Positions 45,238 through 53,026 of a DNA stretch of 64,000 nt are shown piece after piece. The position numbers were made by a program, and so were the translations under genes. The number at the start of each line of letters is the position of its first letter. The stretch's first letter is position 1. The notes beneath the pieces are model-generated. The model had not been told where the DNA came from. It worked only from the letters and a program-made list of their open reading frames with translations, and made no database searches. Origin of the DNA: RHKX01 sp963823275. Lineage in GTDB: Bacteria; Actinomycetota; Thermoleophilia; Solirubrobacterales; 70-9. The stretch is from positions 496,001-560,000 of the forward strand of contig CAWGKW010000001.1 in NCBI GenBank assembly GCA_963823275.1, written 5' to 3'.

Positions 45238-45891
45238 TCAACGTCGGTGGTGCCGCACGTAGCGGATGCACCGGCATTTGTTCTTGAAGCCGAATCGGAG
45301 GTAGCCCTTATGCCTGCACTGGGCCCGCCTCGTCGGACGGACCGAAGGGGCGTTGACGTCGGTGACACGGGCGCGGCCGATCAAGGGGCCGCCGAAATAG
45401 TCGAACCGGTAGTCGTGGCAGTCGATCGCACCCGGGACCTCGGGATCATCCGGGTAGTACTCAAAACGGTCACGGCCGCCACCCCCGTTGTCGACCAATC
45501 TGAGGACGAAGGCCGTGACCCCCGGCAGCGACTGGAACGGCCCGGCGATCGTCAGCACCGCAGTGTTTCCCGAGACATCCAGGCAGTTGACTGGACCTGA
45601 GACCCGGATCGGAGGGGCAGGCATCGGAGCGGCCGCGTTGCTGATGGCGAACGAGCCACGTCCAGCGGGGTTCTCTCCCGAGGGACCGCTCCTGGCGCTG
45701 ACTTCGATATCGGTCACATTCCTGAACGGGTCGACGGGCAGGATGTCTCCCATCGCCTTCGCCGAGTCCTGAAGCGGGGCCGGCGGGGATGTAGGTTTGG
45801 CGGCGGCAGGTGCGGTAAGCCCGAGAAACGCCGTGATACCGGCAAGGCCGAGAAGCGGGCGCAGAGCGTGAATTCCTCTCCCCATCGTCAC
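45238..45891 (-). CDS. Secreted hypothetical protein inside the tRNA-bounded segment
   Basis: 217 aa. Signal peptide (LLGLAGITAFLGLTAPAAA), then a beta-rich region with PPIRVSGPVNCLDVSGNTAVLTIAG and FVLRLVDNGGGGRDRFEYYPDD, and a C-terminal Cys/Arg-rich segment (QCRHKGYLRFGFKNKCRCIR). The central part resembles secreted actinobacterial proteins whose function is unknown. It is the only gene between the two 60-bp repeats. Start ATG at 45891 or the third codon; SD AGGGAGG precedes at about 45895-45901. Confidence 0.65.
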   Translation of the reverse strand: MTMGRGIHALRPLLGLAGITAFLGLTAPAAAKPTSPPAPLQDSAKAMGDILPVDPFRNVTDIEVSARSGPSGENPAGRGSFAISNAAAPMPAPPIRVSGPVNCLDVSGNTAVLTIAGPFQSLPGVTAFVLRLVDNGGGGRDRFEYYPDDPEVPGAIDCHDYRFDYFGGPLIGRARVTDVNAPSVRPTRRAQCRHKGYLRFGFKNKCRCIRYVRHHRR

Positions 45892-46101
45892 CTCCCTCGA
45901 TCGTGCTGGAGACCCACTTCCACCCTACTCCCCGAGCCGGGGGTGTGCCCCTGGGCCCTCCTCCTGCCTGGCTCAACTGTACGGGCCCGTTGAAGCGCAG
46001 GACTCCCATTTTGCAGAAGTTCCCAAGAGCGTTCCCAGCGGCTAACCGGGGCACCGCAGAACCTCATTTCATTGCGGTTTCGCGGCCTCCGGTGTTCAAC
46101 C

Positions 46102-46161
46102 CTCGAAAACCGTTATACGTCTATTGGGCGTATCGAGGGTTCGAATCCCTCCCCCTCCGCT
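46102..46161 (+). repeat. tRNA-Ser(CGA) 3' fragment, copy 2 (attachment scar)
   Basis: 60 bp from CTCGAAAACC (anticodon loop) through the variable arm, T arm and acceptor 3' strand to CCGCT, identical in all 60 positions to the tRNA at 45106-45165. The 5' half of the tRNA is absent, so it is not a functional tRNA. The identity implies recent origin. Confidence 0.9.
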
Positions 46162-46289
46162 CAAGGGTCTGAAGGCCCGCAAGCAGGCGCCGTGTGGCTT
46201 GCCCAAGACGCACCCGGGCGGCGCTGGGATGACCCCGGAGCGCCCGCCTGTGGCGGCCGTGTCGCCCGGCGACGCTGTAGAAAGGGCGC

Positions 46290-47615
46290 ATGGACGCTCC
46301 TTCCACCAACTACCTCGAGTACGACGGGGTCAACATCGCCTGGCAGCTCTTCGGCGAGGGGCCGGCGGAGATCATGATCGTGCCGGGCTGGGTCTCGAAC
46401 GTGGACCAGTTCTGGATGTACCCCGACCCGCGTGAGTTCCTCACCGAGTTAGCGGGATTCGCCCGGGTAGCGATGTACGACAAGCCGGGGACGGGGGCCT
46501 CGGATCCGCTCGAGGCGACCCCCACGGTGGAGCTGCGCGTCGAGCAGCTCGTCGCGGTCATGGATGCCGCAGGGATTGAGCAGCCGACGGTGATCGGCGT
46601 CTCGGAGGGCGGCATCACCGCCTGTCTGGCGGCAGCCGGACGCCCCGACCGGGTGGGGCAGCTGGTTCTGCTCAACGCCGTCGCCGGCGGGTTCGACCCC
46701 CGTTCCAAGGGAGAGCTAAGCGACGCCGAGTTCGAGGCTTGGCGCGAGTTCATCCTCTCCACCGCCGCGCACTGGGGCGAGGGGCGCAGCGGCGACCGCT
46801 GGCTTGCCGGCGTCCGTGACCCCGATGACGCCTGGGGGCGCCTGCAGCGGGCCTGCGCCACTCGGGCCGTCGCCCGCCGCTACATGGGCGCCGTCGCGGA
46901 CGGCCTCAGCGCCTGGGATGTCCTGGAGGCGATCCACCAGCCGGCGCTGGTGATGCAAAGACGCGACGATCAGATCGTCAGGGTCGAGCTGGCCCGGGCC
47001 GAAGCTGAGCGCATCCCCAACGCGAGGTACGTCGAGCTGGAGGGAGCCGAGCACCTCCCCTGGCTGGGCAAGACGGGTGAGCTGCTCGCGCGGTTGCGCG
47101 AGTTCGTCGGCGCGCCGCCTCCCCCCGTCCGGCCCGAGCGGGTGCTCGCCACCGTCCTCTTCACCGACATCGTCGGATCCACCGAGGCGCTGGCGCGCCT
47201 GGGCGACGCGGCCTGGCGCGCCAAGCTCGAGCGCCACGCGCAGATCATCGGGGAGGGGCTGGAGCGCTTCGACGGGCACCTGGTCAAGAGCACGGGCGAC
47301 GGCGCCCTGGCAACCTTCGCCGGCCCCGCCCGCGGAGCCCAGGCGGCGCGCTGGATCCTCGACGCGCTCGCGGCGGAGGGCCTTCACTCGCGCGCCGGCG
47401 TCCACGTCGGCGAGATCGAGCTGCAGAACGGCGACATCGCCGGCCTCGCCGTCCACGTCGCCGCAAGGGTGATGGACAGGGCGGGAGACGGCGAGGTGCT
47501 CGTCTCACGCACCGTGCGCGATCTCACCGCGGGCTCGGAGCTTCGCTTCGAGAGCCGCGGCACCCACCCGCTGAAAGGTGTGCCAGAGGACTGGCAGCTC
47601 TACGCGCTGGTCTAG
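46290..47615 (+). CDS. Alpha/beta-hydrolase fused to class III adenylate/guanylate cyclase
   Basis: 441 aa. Residues 1-280 are an alpha/beta hydrolase with nucleophile in GVSEGG (Ser about 105), Asp in MQRRDDQIV and His in GAEHLPW. Residues 285-441 are a class III cyclase domain: metal Asp in VLFTDIVGSTE, second Asp in KSTGDGALATF, and the late motif AVHVAARV, where the family's transition-state Asn is replaced by His. This two-domain order is that of mycobacterial Rv1900c (LipJ)-type proteins. It may couple an esterase activity to cyclic nucleotide signalling. Located between tRNA scar copies 2 and 3, so possibly acquired cargo. Confidence 0.88.
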   Translation: MDAPSTNYLEYDGVNIAWQLFGEGPAEIMIVPGWVSNVDQFWMYPDPREFLTELAGFARVAMYDKPGTGASDPLEATPTVELRVEQLVAVMDAAGIEQPTVIGVSEGGITACLAAAGRPDRVGQLVLLNAVAGGFDPRSKGELSDAEFEAWREFILSTAAHWGEGRSGDRWLAGVRDPDDAWGRLQRACATRAVARRYMGAVADGLSAWDVLEAIHQPALVMQRRDDQIVRVELARAEAERIPNARYVELEGAEHLPWLGKTGELLARLREFVGAPPPPVRPERVLATVLFTDIVGSTEALARLGDAAWRAKLERHAQIIGEGLERFDGHLVKSTGDGALATFAGPARGAQAARWILDALAAEGLHSRAGVHVGEIELQNGDIAGLAVHVAARVMDRAGDGEVLVSRTVRDLTAGSELRFESRGTHPLKGVPEDWQLYALV

Positions 47616-47712
47616 CTGGCGGGCGGGCTGATTGGGTCGGCCTTGCCGCGATCCTCAAGCACTGCCTGGCCTACGCCCAGGCATGCACTCTGGGGCTCGG
47701 CTTGCCGCCCGA

Positions 47713-48147
47713 CTAGCGCCCTTGCTGTAGGCGACGGGCGACGCGCACGCCTTCGTGGGCCATTGCCCAGGCGATCAGCTTACCTACCACCGCCGCGATC
47801 CCGCCGCCTTGGCGGTCGGCCATCTCGGCGAGCAGGGAGGCCTCATCCCACCGGCGGCCCTCGCGTGGTCTCTTTCGCGTCTCGGCCGCAGCGGTCTGAC
47901 CGACGACTCGCGAAACGAGCGTCCGCAACCCTTCCGGCCCGACGTACTGCTTGGCTTCGATCGCGATCACCTCGGCCGCCATCTGCTCGTTGAGGAACTC
48001 GACGACACGGCGGAGCTCACGCGGGATCTGGCCGGCGACGACCACCATCCTGATCCGCCCCGCCTTTAGATTGGCTGCCGCTTGCGCCCAGTAGGTTTCG
48101 GCGTCTTCGTCGGGGTCCAGGGACCTCAGCCGGCTCGGAGTCGGCAT
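47713..48147 (-). pseudogene. C-terminal half of a PD-(D/E)XK-like protein
   Basis: 144 aa from ATG 48147: DPEEDAET-like start, LKAGRIRMVVVAGQIPRELRRVVEFLNEQM, EVIAIEAKQYVG (E-x-K) and LRTLVSRVVGQTAAAETRKR. Related actinobacterial proteins of about 300 aa begin with a second nuclease-like half containing I-E-x-K-A; that N-terminal half is missing here, and the frame continues only as low-complexity Arg/Pro text to 48390. Consistent with truncation during the tRNA-associated insertions. Role of the family is unknown. Confidence 0.5.
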
Positions 48148-48295
48148 CGAGGCCCTCGTGCTAGGTGGCAGCCGATGACAGACGCGGGGTTCCTCGATTG
48201 CGACTCTCTGTGGTCGCCTCCTGCTGATCGCTGGCTCGACGGGTCCTGGCGCAGACCGTCCGCCGTTTAGCCGACGCTGTCCCTCGGCAGCCTGC

Positions 48296-48673
48296 CTACT
48301 TCTTGGCCCGGCTCGTCTTTGCCTTCGAGGCGCTCGCCTTGGTCTTCCGCTTCGCGGCAGGCTTGCGCTTGGTGGCGCTGCTATTGCCACTCAGCTTCTG
48401 GCCGACCTCATCGAGGTCCTTGACGAGCGTCTTCCGCACCCGACGCAGGTTGCCGCGCGCATCCTTGAGCGTCTTGTCGACATCCTTGACCAGGTCCTTC
48501 TGGCCACGGCTGAGATCGCCGCGGAGGTCCTTGAGCGCATCCTGGGCCGCAGCGATCGCCTGGTCGAGGCGGTCGACCGGCCTGTCGGCCTTCTTCGCAG
48601 TCGACCGCTTGCGGGCTGTGGTCGCCTTCGGCTTCGCAGTACGGGACTTGGTGGTGGCTGTCTTGGGCGGCAT
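48296..48673 (-). CDS. Histone H1-like Lys/Ala-rich protein
   Basis: 125 aa. Both ends are Lys/Ala/Thr-rich (TTKSRTAKPKATTARKRSTAKK and ATKRKPAAKRKTKASASKAKT), while the middle (about 35-95) is a regular heptad-like helix (LDQAIAAAQDALKDLRGDLSRGQKDL...), probably a coiled coil. Such proteins are nucleoid-associated. Between tRNA scars 2 and 3. Start ATG 48673, SD GGAG about 8 nt upstream. Confidence 0.75.
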   Translation of the reverse strand: MPPKTATTKSRTAKPKATTARKRSTAKKADRPVDRLDQAIAAAQDALKDLRGDLSRGQKDLVKDVDKTLKDARGNLRRVRKTLVKDLDEVGQKLSGNSSATKRKPAAKRKTKASASKAKTSRAKK

Positions 48674-48888
48674 CGAGACTCCTTCGTGAGGTTGCGGACC
48701 TACGGTAAGCCCTCCATTGGTGGCCGTCCACCGTGGTCGCTACCCATCCACTGCGTATTTCTCACGCTGGCCAATCGGCCCGCGTCCTCGAGAGATCTCA
48801 GCGCCTGGCCCGCAGACTGGCACTCGGCCGCCTTCCGACAGCCATGAACCCCTTATCCAAGCGGAATCGGCGGAGGCCGCTCCGTGTC

Positions 48889-48947
48889 TCGAAAACCGTT
48901 GTGCGTCGATTAGGCGTACCGAGGGTTGAAATCCCTCCCCTCCGCTG
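48889..48947 (+). repeat. tRNA-Ser(CGA) 3' fragment, copy 3 (diverged scar)
   Basis: CTCGAAAACCG...CCGCT, 59 nt, aligned to the intact tRNA with seven substitutions and one deleted C. The variable-arm stem remains paired (GTGCG/CGTAC versus ATACG/CGTAT), partly by paired changes, but the T-loop is TTGAAAT. The flank after it (GAAAGGCCTGAGATCC) still resembles the flank of the intact tRNA. Not a functional tRNA. Confidence 0.8.
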
Positions 48948-49021
48948 AAAGGCCTGAGATCCGATTCGCGCCCAGGCGAGAAACAGGCCTCCCGGCCACC
49001 ACGACCCTTCAAGCGATCTGA

Positions 49022-49214
49022 CTACTCACCCTGCGGGAAGTGTTGAATTGCGACATCCGAGCTCGGATACAGCATCGTCGTCGTTCCGTCCTCCCAACGC
49101 ACCAGGTACGGAGGCCCCCGTCTTCGTCGTGGACCTCAAGGATTTCGCCGTCACGCTCGGGCTCGCCCTGGTGATGGGCTTGGACGATCAGTCGGTCGCC
49201 AGGGGCTGCGCGAA
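49022..49214 (-). pseudogene. DUF1918 protein remnant, frameshifted and lacking a start codon
   Basis: Minus-strand reading from about 49214 gives LRAAPGDRLIVQAHHQGEPERDGEILEVHDEDGG, then after a shift in the G run near 49105-49115 continues PYLVRWEDGTTTMLYPSSDVAIQHFPQGE and a stop TAG at 49022-49024. The G-D-R-L-x-V...H-H-x-G-E-P...G-E-I-L-E-V pattern is DUF1918. No start codon is present: upstream sequence runs straight into tRNA fragment 4 (49222-49266). The small-gene callers miss it. Confidence 0.65.
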
Positions 49215-49221
49215 GCTCAGG

Positions 49222-49266
49222 GTGCGCCTCAGGCGTATCGAGGGGTTCGAATCCCTCCCCTCCGCT
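49222..49266 (+). repeat. tRNA-Ser 3' fragment, copy 4 (most shortened scar)
   Basis: GTGCGCCTCAGGCGTATCGAG...CCGCT, 45 nt covering the variable arm, T arm (GGGGTTCGAATCCC) and acceptor 3' strand. The anticodon region is missing. Flank GAAGGGCCAGAGACC resembles the flank of copies 1 and 3. Together with the copies at 45106, 46102 and 48889 it forms a series of scars over 4.2 kb. Confidence 0.75.
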
Positions 49267-49317
49267 GAAGGGCCAGAGACCGACCTCGCCCGAACGCGTC
49301 GCCCTTGTCCTGAGCCC

Positions 49318-50526
49318 TCAGGCCGCGATCGGCTCCGGCTCTGCGGCCGTGTCTCTGACGCCGATCGGCTCCGGCCCCATCCTTGAGGCGGTCCCTCGGA
49401 TCCACCCGAGCGGTGCGACGACTGCATTCGCGACCTTCTGCGGCGCGTCGTTCGGCAGCGCGAGTCGGAACACCTTCTTCCAGGCCGAGGCGACCTGCTT
49501 GGGCAGCGGCCCGCTCGTGTAGGTCAAGCCGTAGCGATCGAAGAGCTCCTCGACCTTCGGGGCAATCTCCTGGTAGCGGTTACTGGGGAGGTCCGGGAAC
49601 AGGTGATGCTCGATCTGGAATGAGAGGTTGCCGCTCATCAGGTGCATGAACGGACTCCCGGTGATGTTCGCCGCGCCGAGCATCTGGCGCAGGTACCACT
49701 CGCCGCGTGTCTCACCCTCGATCGAGGTCCTCTCGAAGGTCTCGACGCCCTCGGGGAAGTGGCCGCACATGATCACCGAATGCGTCCAGACGTTGCGGAT
49801 CAAGTTCGCGGTGGCGTTCGCCGTGAGGGTCGTCGGCGCTGAGGGTCCCGACAGCAGCGGATGCACGACGTAGTCGCGAGTTGCCTGCTTGCCGATCTTG
49901 CGCGCCACGGCATCGGCCTGTGGCTTGACCTCGTCCCAGGACTTGCGCCCCGCGATCACCTTTCCGACCTCGAGGTCGTAGGCGGCGATGCCGTACTCGA
50001 AGAAGCAGGCGTTGATGGCGTTCCAAAGCGGCTGGGCGAGAAAGAACGGTCTCCAGCGCTGGTCCTCGTCGACGCGCATGATTCCGTAGCCGAGATCGTT
50101 GTCCTTGCCGAGGACGTTGGTGTAGGTGTGGTGGAGTTCGTTGTGGGAGTGCTTCCACAGATCTGAGGGTGAGGCGTTGTCCCACTCCCACGTGGTCGAA
50201 TGGATCTTCGGGTCGCGCAACCAGTCCCACTGACCGTGCATGACGTTGTGGCCGATCTCCATGTTCTCGAGGATCTTCGAGACCGAGAGACCGGCCGTTC
50301 CGGCCAGCCATGCCGGCGGAAACAGCGATACGAGGAGCACTGCCCGGCTGGCCATCTCGAGCTGGCGCTGGGCCTTGATCACGCCGCGGATGTAGTCGGC
50401 ATCGCGCTCGCCGCGGCTGGCGAGAACCTGGTCGCGGATCGCGTCGAGCTCGCACCCGAGGTTCTCGATGTCCTCCGCGCTCAGGTGGGCGGTGGGGTCT
50501 TCGGCGTTCTTCTGCATGACAGTCAT
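49318..50526 (-). CDS. desA3: Acyl-CoA/fatty acid desaturase (DesA3 type)
   Basis: 402 aa from ATG 50526 (SD GAGAGGAAC, 5 nt away). Histidine boxes GHNVMHGQ (H-x3-H), HNELHHTYTN (H-x2-HH) and FQIEHHLFP (Q-x2-HH) are those of the delta-9/linoleoyl-type membrane desaturases with an electron-transfer partner. It introduces a double bond in acyl-CoA, using electrons from the oxidoreductase encoded 11 bp upstream in the same operon. The assignment of the symbol follows the mycobacterial gene pair; the exact regiospecificity is not readable. Confidence 0.9.
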   Translation of the reverse strand: MTVMQKNAEDPTAHLSAEDIENLGCELDAIRDQVLASRGERDADYIRGVIKAQRQLEMASRAVLLVSLFPPAWLAGTAGLSVSKILENMEIGHNVMHGQWDWLRDPKIHSTTWEWDNASPSDLWKHSHNELHHTYTNVLGKDNDLGYGIMRVDEDQRWRPFFLAQPLWNAINACFFEYGIAAYDLEVGKVIAGRKSWDEVKPQADAVARKIGKQATRDYVVHPLLSGPSAPTTLTANATANLIRNVWTHSVIMCGHFPEGVETFERTSIEGETRGEWYLRQMLGAANITGSPFMHLMSGNLSFQIEHHLFPDLPSNRYQEIAPKVEELFDRYGLTYTSGPLPKQVASAWKKVFRLALPNDAPQKVANAVVAPLGWIRGTASRMGPEPIGVRDTAAEPEPIAA

Positions 50527-50537
50527 GGAAGTTCCTC

Positions 50538-51623
50538 TCAGAGTTCGATCTGGCACGGGCCGGCGGCTGCCGACACGCAGGTCTGGATGAGCGCCCCGTC
50601 GTCGGGGAAAGCGGTCGTGAGGTCACCGTTTCGGAGGTCGCGTACGGAGCCTTCACGCAGCGGGGCGACGCAGCCGAAGCAGATCCCCATGCGGCAGCCC
50701 GACGGCATCAGCACGCCGGCGCTCTCGCCCGCGTCAAGAAGCGACGTTGCGCCGTCCGCCACGACGTCGAGCTCGCTGGCGGTGAAGGTCACGGTTCCGC
50801 CCTCCCCGGTGGCGGCAACCGTGGGTCGGAAGCGCTCGGTGTGAAGTTGATCGGGGATCCCTCGATCCGCCCAGCGGCTCTCGAGCGCAGCCAGCATCCC
50901 GGCAGGCCCACACGCCCAGGCCTCGCGCTCATCCAGGTCCGGGACCAGATCGGCCAGATCCTCTGCAGTGAGCATCCCTTCGGTGTCGGTGCGCCGCTCG
51001 ACCAGCGTGATGTGCCCGCGAGCCGCGAGCATGCGAAGCTCGCCGCCGAAGATCACGTCGGCCCGCGTCGGCGCCGAGTGCACGACGACGATGTCGCCGA
51101 GTTCGTCGAGCGCGTTACGCAGCATGCCCATCACCGGTGTGATTCCACTGCCGGCGGTGACGAACAGGACCTTCGCCGGGCGCGGGTCCGGTAGGACGAA
51201 CTCGCCGCAAGCCTGGTCGAGGTGAATGAACATCCCGACGCGAGCGCGGCGCACGAGGTGCGTGCTGACTCGGCCCTCTGGGATCGCCTTGACGGTGACG
51301 GCGATGCAGCCGTCGGCGCGATCGACCGGCGAGGTCAGCGAGTACGCGCGCCATTGGCGGACTCCGTCGACTTCGACGCCGATCCGGATGTACTGGCCTG
51401 GGATGTGTCCGGCCCAGCCACGTCCGGGCTTGATCACGACCGTGGTGGCGTCGCGGGTTTCGGGATGGATCGCGACGATCCGGCCGCGCAGATCGGCGCC
51501 GGCGCGGAGAGGGCTGACGAGGTCCAGGTAGTCGGCCGGCAGGAGCGGCGTCGTGATCAGACCCAGGAGGTCGACCGCGCGATCGGTGAGGCGGGTTGCG
51601 ATGGCTTGGGTCGGGGTCGGCAT
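50538..51623 (-). CDS. Ferredoxin-NAD(P)H reductase partner of the desaturase
   Basis: 361 aa. FAD-binding RAYSLTSP (R-x-Y-S), NAD-binding TAGSGITPVMGMLR, CGPAGML, and a C-terminal plant-type 2Fe-2S domain with CRMGICFGC plus a fourth Cys in IQTCV. This is the order of the class IA-like reductases that feed desaturases, as with the Rv3230c/DesA3 pair. ATG 51623 with TACCTT 7 nt upstream fits a leaderless start. Divergent from the PucR gene, so probably under its control. Confidence 0.92.
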   Translation of the reverse strand: MPTPTQAIATRLTDRAVDLLGLITTPLLPADYLDLVSPLRAGADLRGRIVAIHPETRDATTVVIKPGRGWAGHIPGQYIRIGVEVDGVRQWRAYSLTSPVDRADGCIAVTVKAIPEGRVSTHLVRRARVGMFIHLDQACGEFVLPDPRPAKVLFVTAGSGITPVMGMLRNALDELGDIVVVHSAPTRADVIFGGELRMLAARGHITLVERRTDTEGMLTAEDLADLVPDLDEREAWACGPAGMLAALESRWADRGIPDQLHTERFRPTVAATGEGGTVTFTASELDVVADGATSLLDAGESAGVLMPSGCRMGICFGCVAPLREGSVRDLRNGDLTTAFPDDGALIQTCVSAAAGPCQIEL

Positions 51624-51689
51624 TGGGTCGAAGGTATCTGCTGTATCGGGTAATGTCTTGTGTATGAAACGTGATTTCTGGACTAGTCA

Positions 51690-51706
51690 TTGTTCGATGC
51701 GAACAA
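51690..51706. promoter_or_regulatory. Perfect 17-bp palindrome before the PucR gene
   Basis: TTGTTCG-ATG-CGAACAA, perfect 7-bp arms, ending 4 bp before the GTG of the regulator, in an AT-rich 87-bp gap shared with the divergent desaturase operon. Likely autoregulatory operator; also suitable to control the desaturase side. Confidence 0.55.
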
Positions 51707-51710
51707 ATAA

Positions 51711-52964
51711 GTGAAAGCGGCAACTGCTCGCGGTGCGACGCCGGCAGCCCTTGACCCAGATCTCGCGGCAGGCCTCCGGCACCGCCTGCCGGCCGTGGCC
51801 GAGCACACAGTCCTTGCGGTGGTCGACGAGGTCCCTGGCTACTCCGGCTGGCTCAGCGGTGAAATGCGAGTCAACATCGAGCAGGCCGTGCAGATGGCGC
51901 TCGGCGGTTTCGTGCGTCTGGCTGAGAAGGAGCGGGGCTCGGATCCCCGGATCCCGTTGCAGCCGGCGCTGGCCGGCGCGTACGAGCTCGGTCGTGGCGA
52001 GGCGCGCAATGGCCGCACGATGGACGCGCTGCTCGCGGCCTATCGGGTCGGTGCTCGCGTGGCGTGGCGGGAGCTCTCCTCCGTCATGGTGGGCGAGGGC
52101 CTCCCCGCAGGAACCGTGGCCGAGTTCGCGGAACTCGTCTTTGCCTACATCGATGAGCTGTCAGCCGCGAGCGTTGCCGGGCATGCTGACGAGCGCGCTA
52201 CGACTGGGCGGGTGCGCGAGCTCTATCTGGAGCGGCTCGGCAAGCTGTTGCTCGAGGGAGCAGCTCCTGAGCTTCTGACGGAGGCCGCGGAGCGGGCCGG
52301 GTGGGACCCGCCGGAGGCCCTCACCGCCGTACTCGTCCCCGAGGCGCAAGTCCGTCCCGCCCTTGCGGCGCTCGACGCACGCACTCTGAGACTTCCCGCT
52401 GACTTGAGGGAGTCAGATGACACCACGATCCTTCTGGTTCCAGACGCCGACGGCGGACGGCGGGATCAGTTGATGCGGTCCCTCCAAGGCCAAGGAGCGG
52501 TTGTCGGTCCATCGCGTCCTTGGACCGCTGTTGGCGGATCGGTGGACCGCGCACGACGGACTCGGAGCCTCGTCGGTGCGTCTCGCACGGCGGTGGATAC
52601 CGAGGTCCATCTCGCGGCCCTGATCATCCGGTCTGACGCCGAGGCGCTCGCCGACTTGCGCCGGCGAGTTCTCGGGCCGCTGTCGGAGCTCCGGCCGAGC
52701 ACGGCGGAGCGTCTCGAACGGACGCTCCGCGCTTGGCTTCTGCACCAGGGCCGCCGAGATGACGTTGCCGCCGAGCTCATGGTGCACCCACAGACCGTCC
52801 GATACCGAATGACGCAGCTGCGGGACCTCTACGGCGAGCGGTTGCGCGATCCGGAGACGGTCCTCGAACTGGTGGTCGCACTCGGGGTCCCCGTCGGGAG
52901 CGACGCACCCTCATCAAATCTGGACTCGGGGGCGAACGCCGGGCTCACCACCCAGCCCGGCTGA
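51711..52964 (+). CDS. PucR-family (CdaR-like) transcriptional regulator
   Basis: 417 aa. An N-terminal helical region and a central GGDEF-like/PucR segment precede the C-terminal helix-turn-helix (RRDDVAAELMVHPQTVRYRMTQLRDLYG, about 357-384), the PucR/HTH_30 signature. Divergent from the desA3/reductase operon with a 17-bp palindrome between, which suggests it regulates that lipid desaturation system. GTG start 51711 is 5 nt after the palindrome and has no room for a standard SD. The last about 25 residues are unstructured. Confidence 0.87.
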   Translation: MKAATARGATPAALDPDLAAGLRHRLPAVAEHTVLAVVDEVPGYSGWLSGEMRVNIEQAVQMALGGFVRLAEKERGSDPRIPLQPALAGAYELGRGEARNGRTMDALLAAYRVGARVAWRELSSVMVGEGLPAGTVAEFAELVFAYIDELSAASVAGHADERATTGRVRELYLERLGKLLLEGAAPELLTEAAERAGWDPPEALTAVLVPEAQVRPALAALDARTLRLPADLRESDDTTILLVPDADGGRRDQLMRSLQGQGAVVGPSRPWTAVGGSVDRARRTRSLVGASRTAVDTEVHLAALIIRSDAEALADLRRRVLGPLSELRPSTAERLERTLRAWLLHQGRRDDVAAELMVHPQTVRYRMTQLRDLYGERLRDPETVLELVVALGVPVGSDAPSSNLDSGANAGLTTQPG

Positions 52965-53026
52965 CCCCCGGCCCGCTGGCGCCTGCTGGGGCTCCAAGGA
53001 TGGCAGCGCGCCTGTAACCTGAAGAG

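Larger units (their letters stand above)
45106..46161 (+). mobile_element. About 1-kb segment bounded by 60-bp tRNA-Ser direct repeats
   Basis: A perfect 60-bp direct repeat from the anticodon loop to just past the 3' end of tRNA-Ser(CGA) occurs at 45106-45165 and 46102-46161. Tyrosine integrases that target tRNA genes use just this sublocation (anticodon loop crossover), restoring the tRNA on one side and leaving a 3' fragment on the other. The segment carries only one gene and no integrase, so it is a deletion remnant or an element mobilised in trans. It is the first of three nested intervals (see fragments at 48889 and 49222). Confidence 0.7.

Noticed and set aside
46102..46161. The tRNA-Ser fragments as extra functional tRNA genes
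   Set aside because: All three lack the 5' half (acceptor 5' strand, D arm), so they cannot fold as tRNAs.
48840..48888. Extension of tRNA fragment 3 into the 5' half (AGCGG...CGGCGG)
   Set aside because: Only scattered short matches with an unaligned insert; not better than chance in GC-rich DNA.
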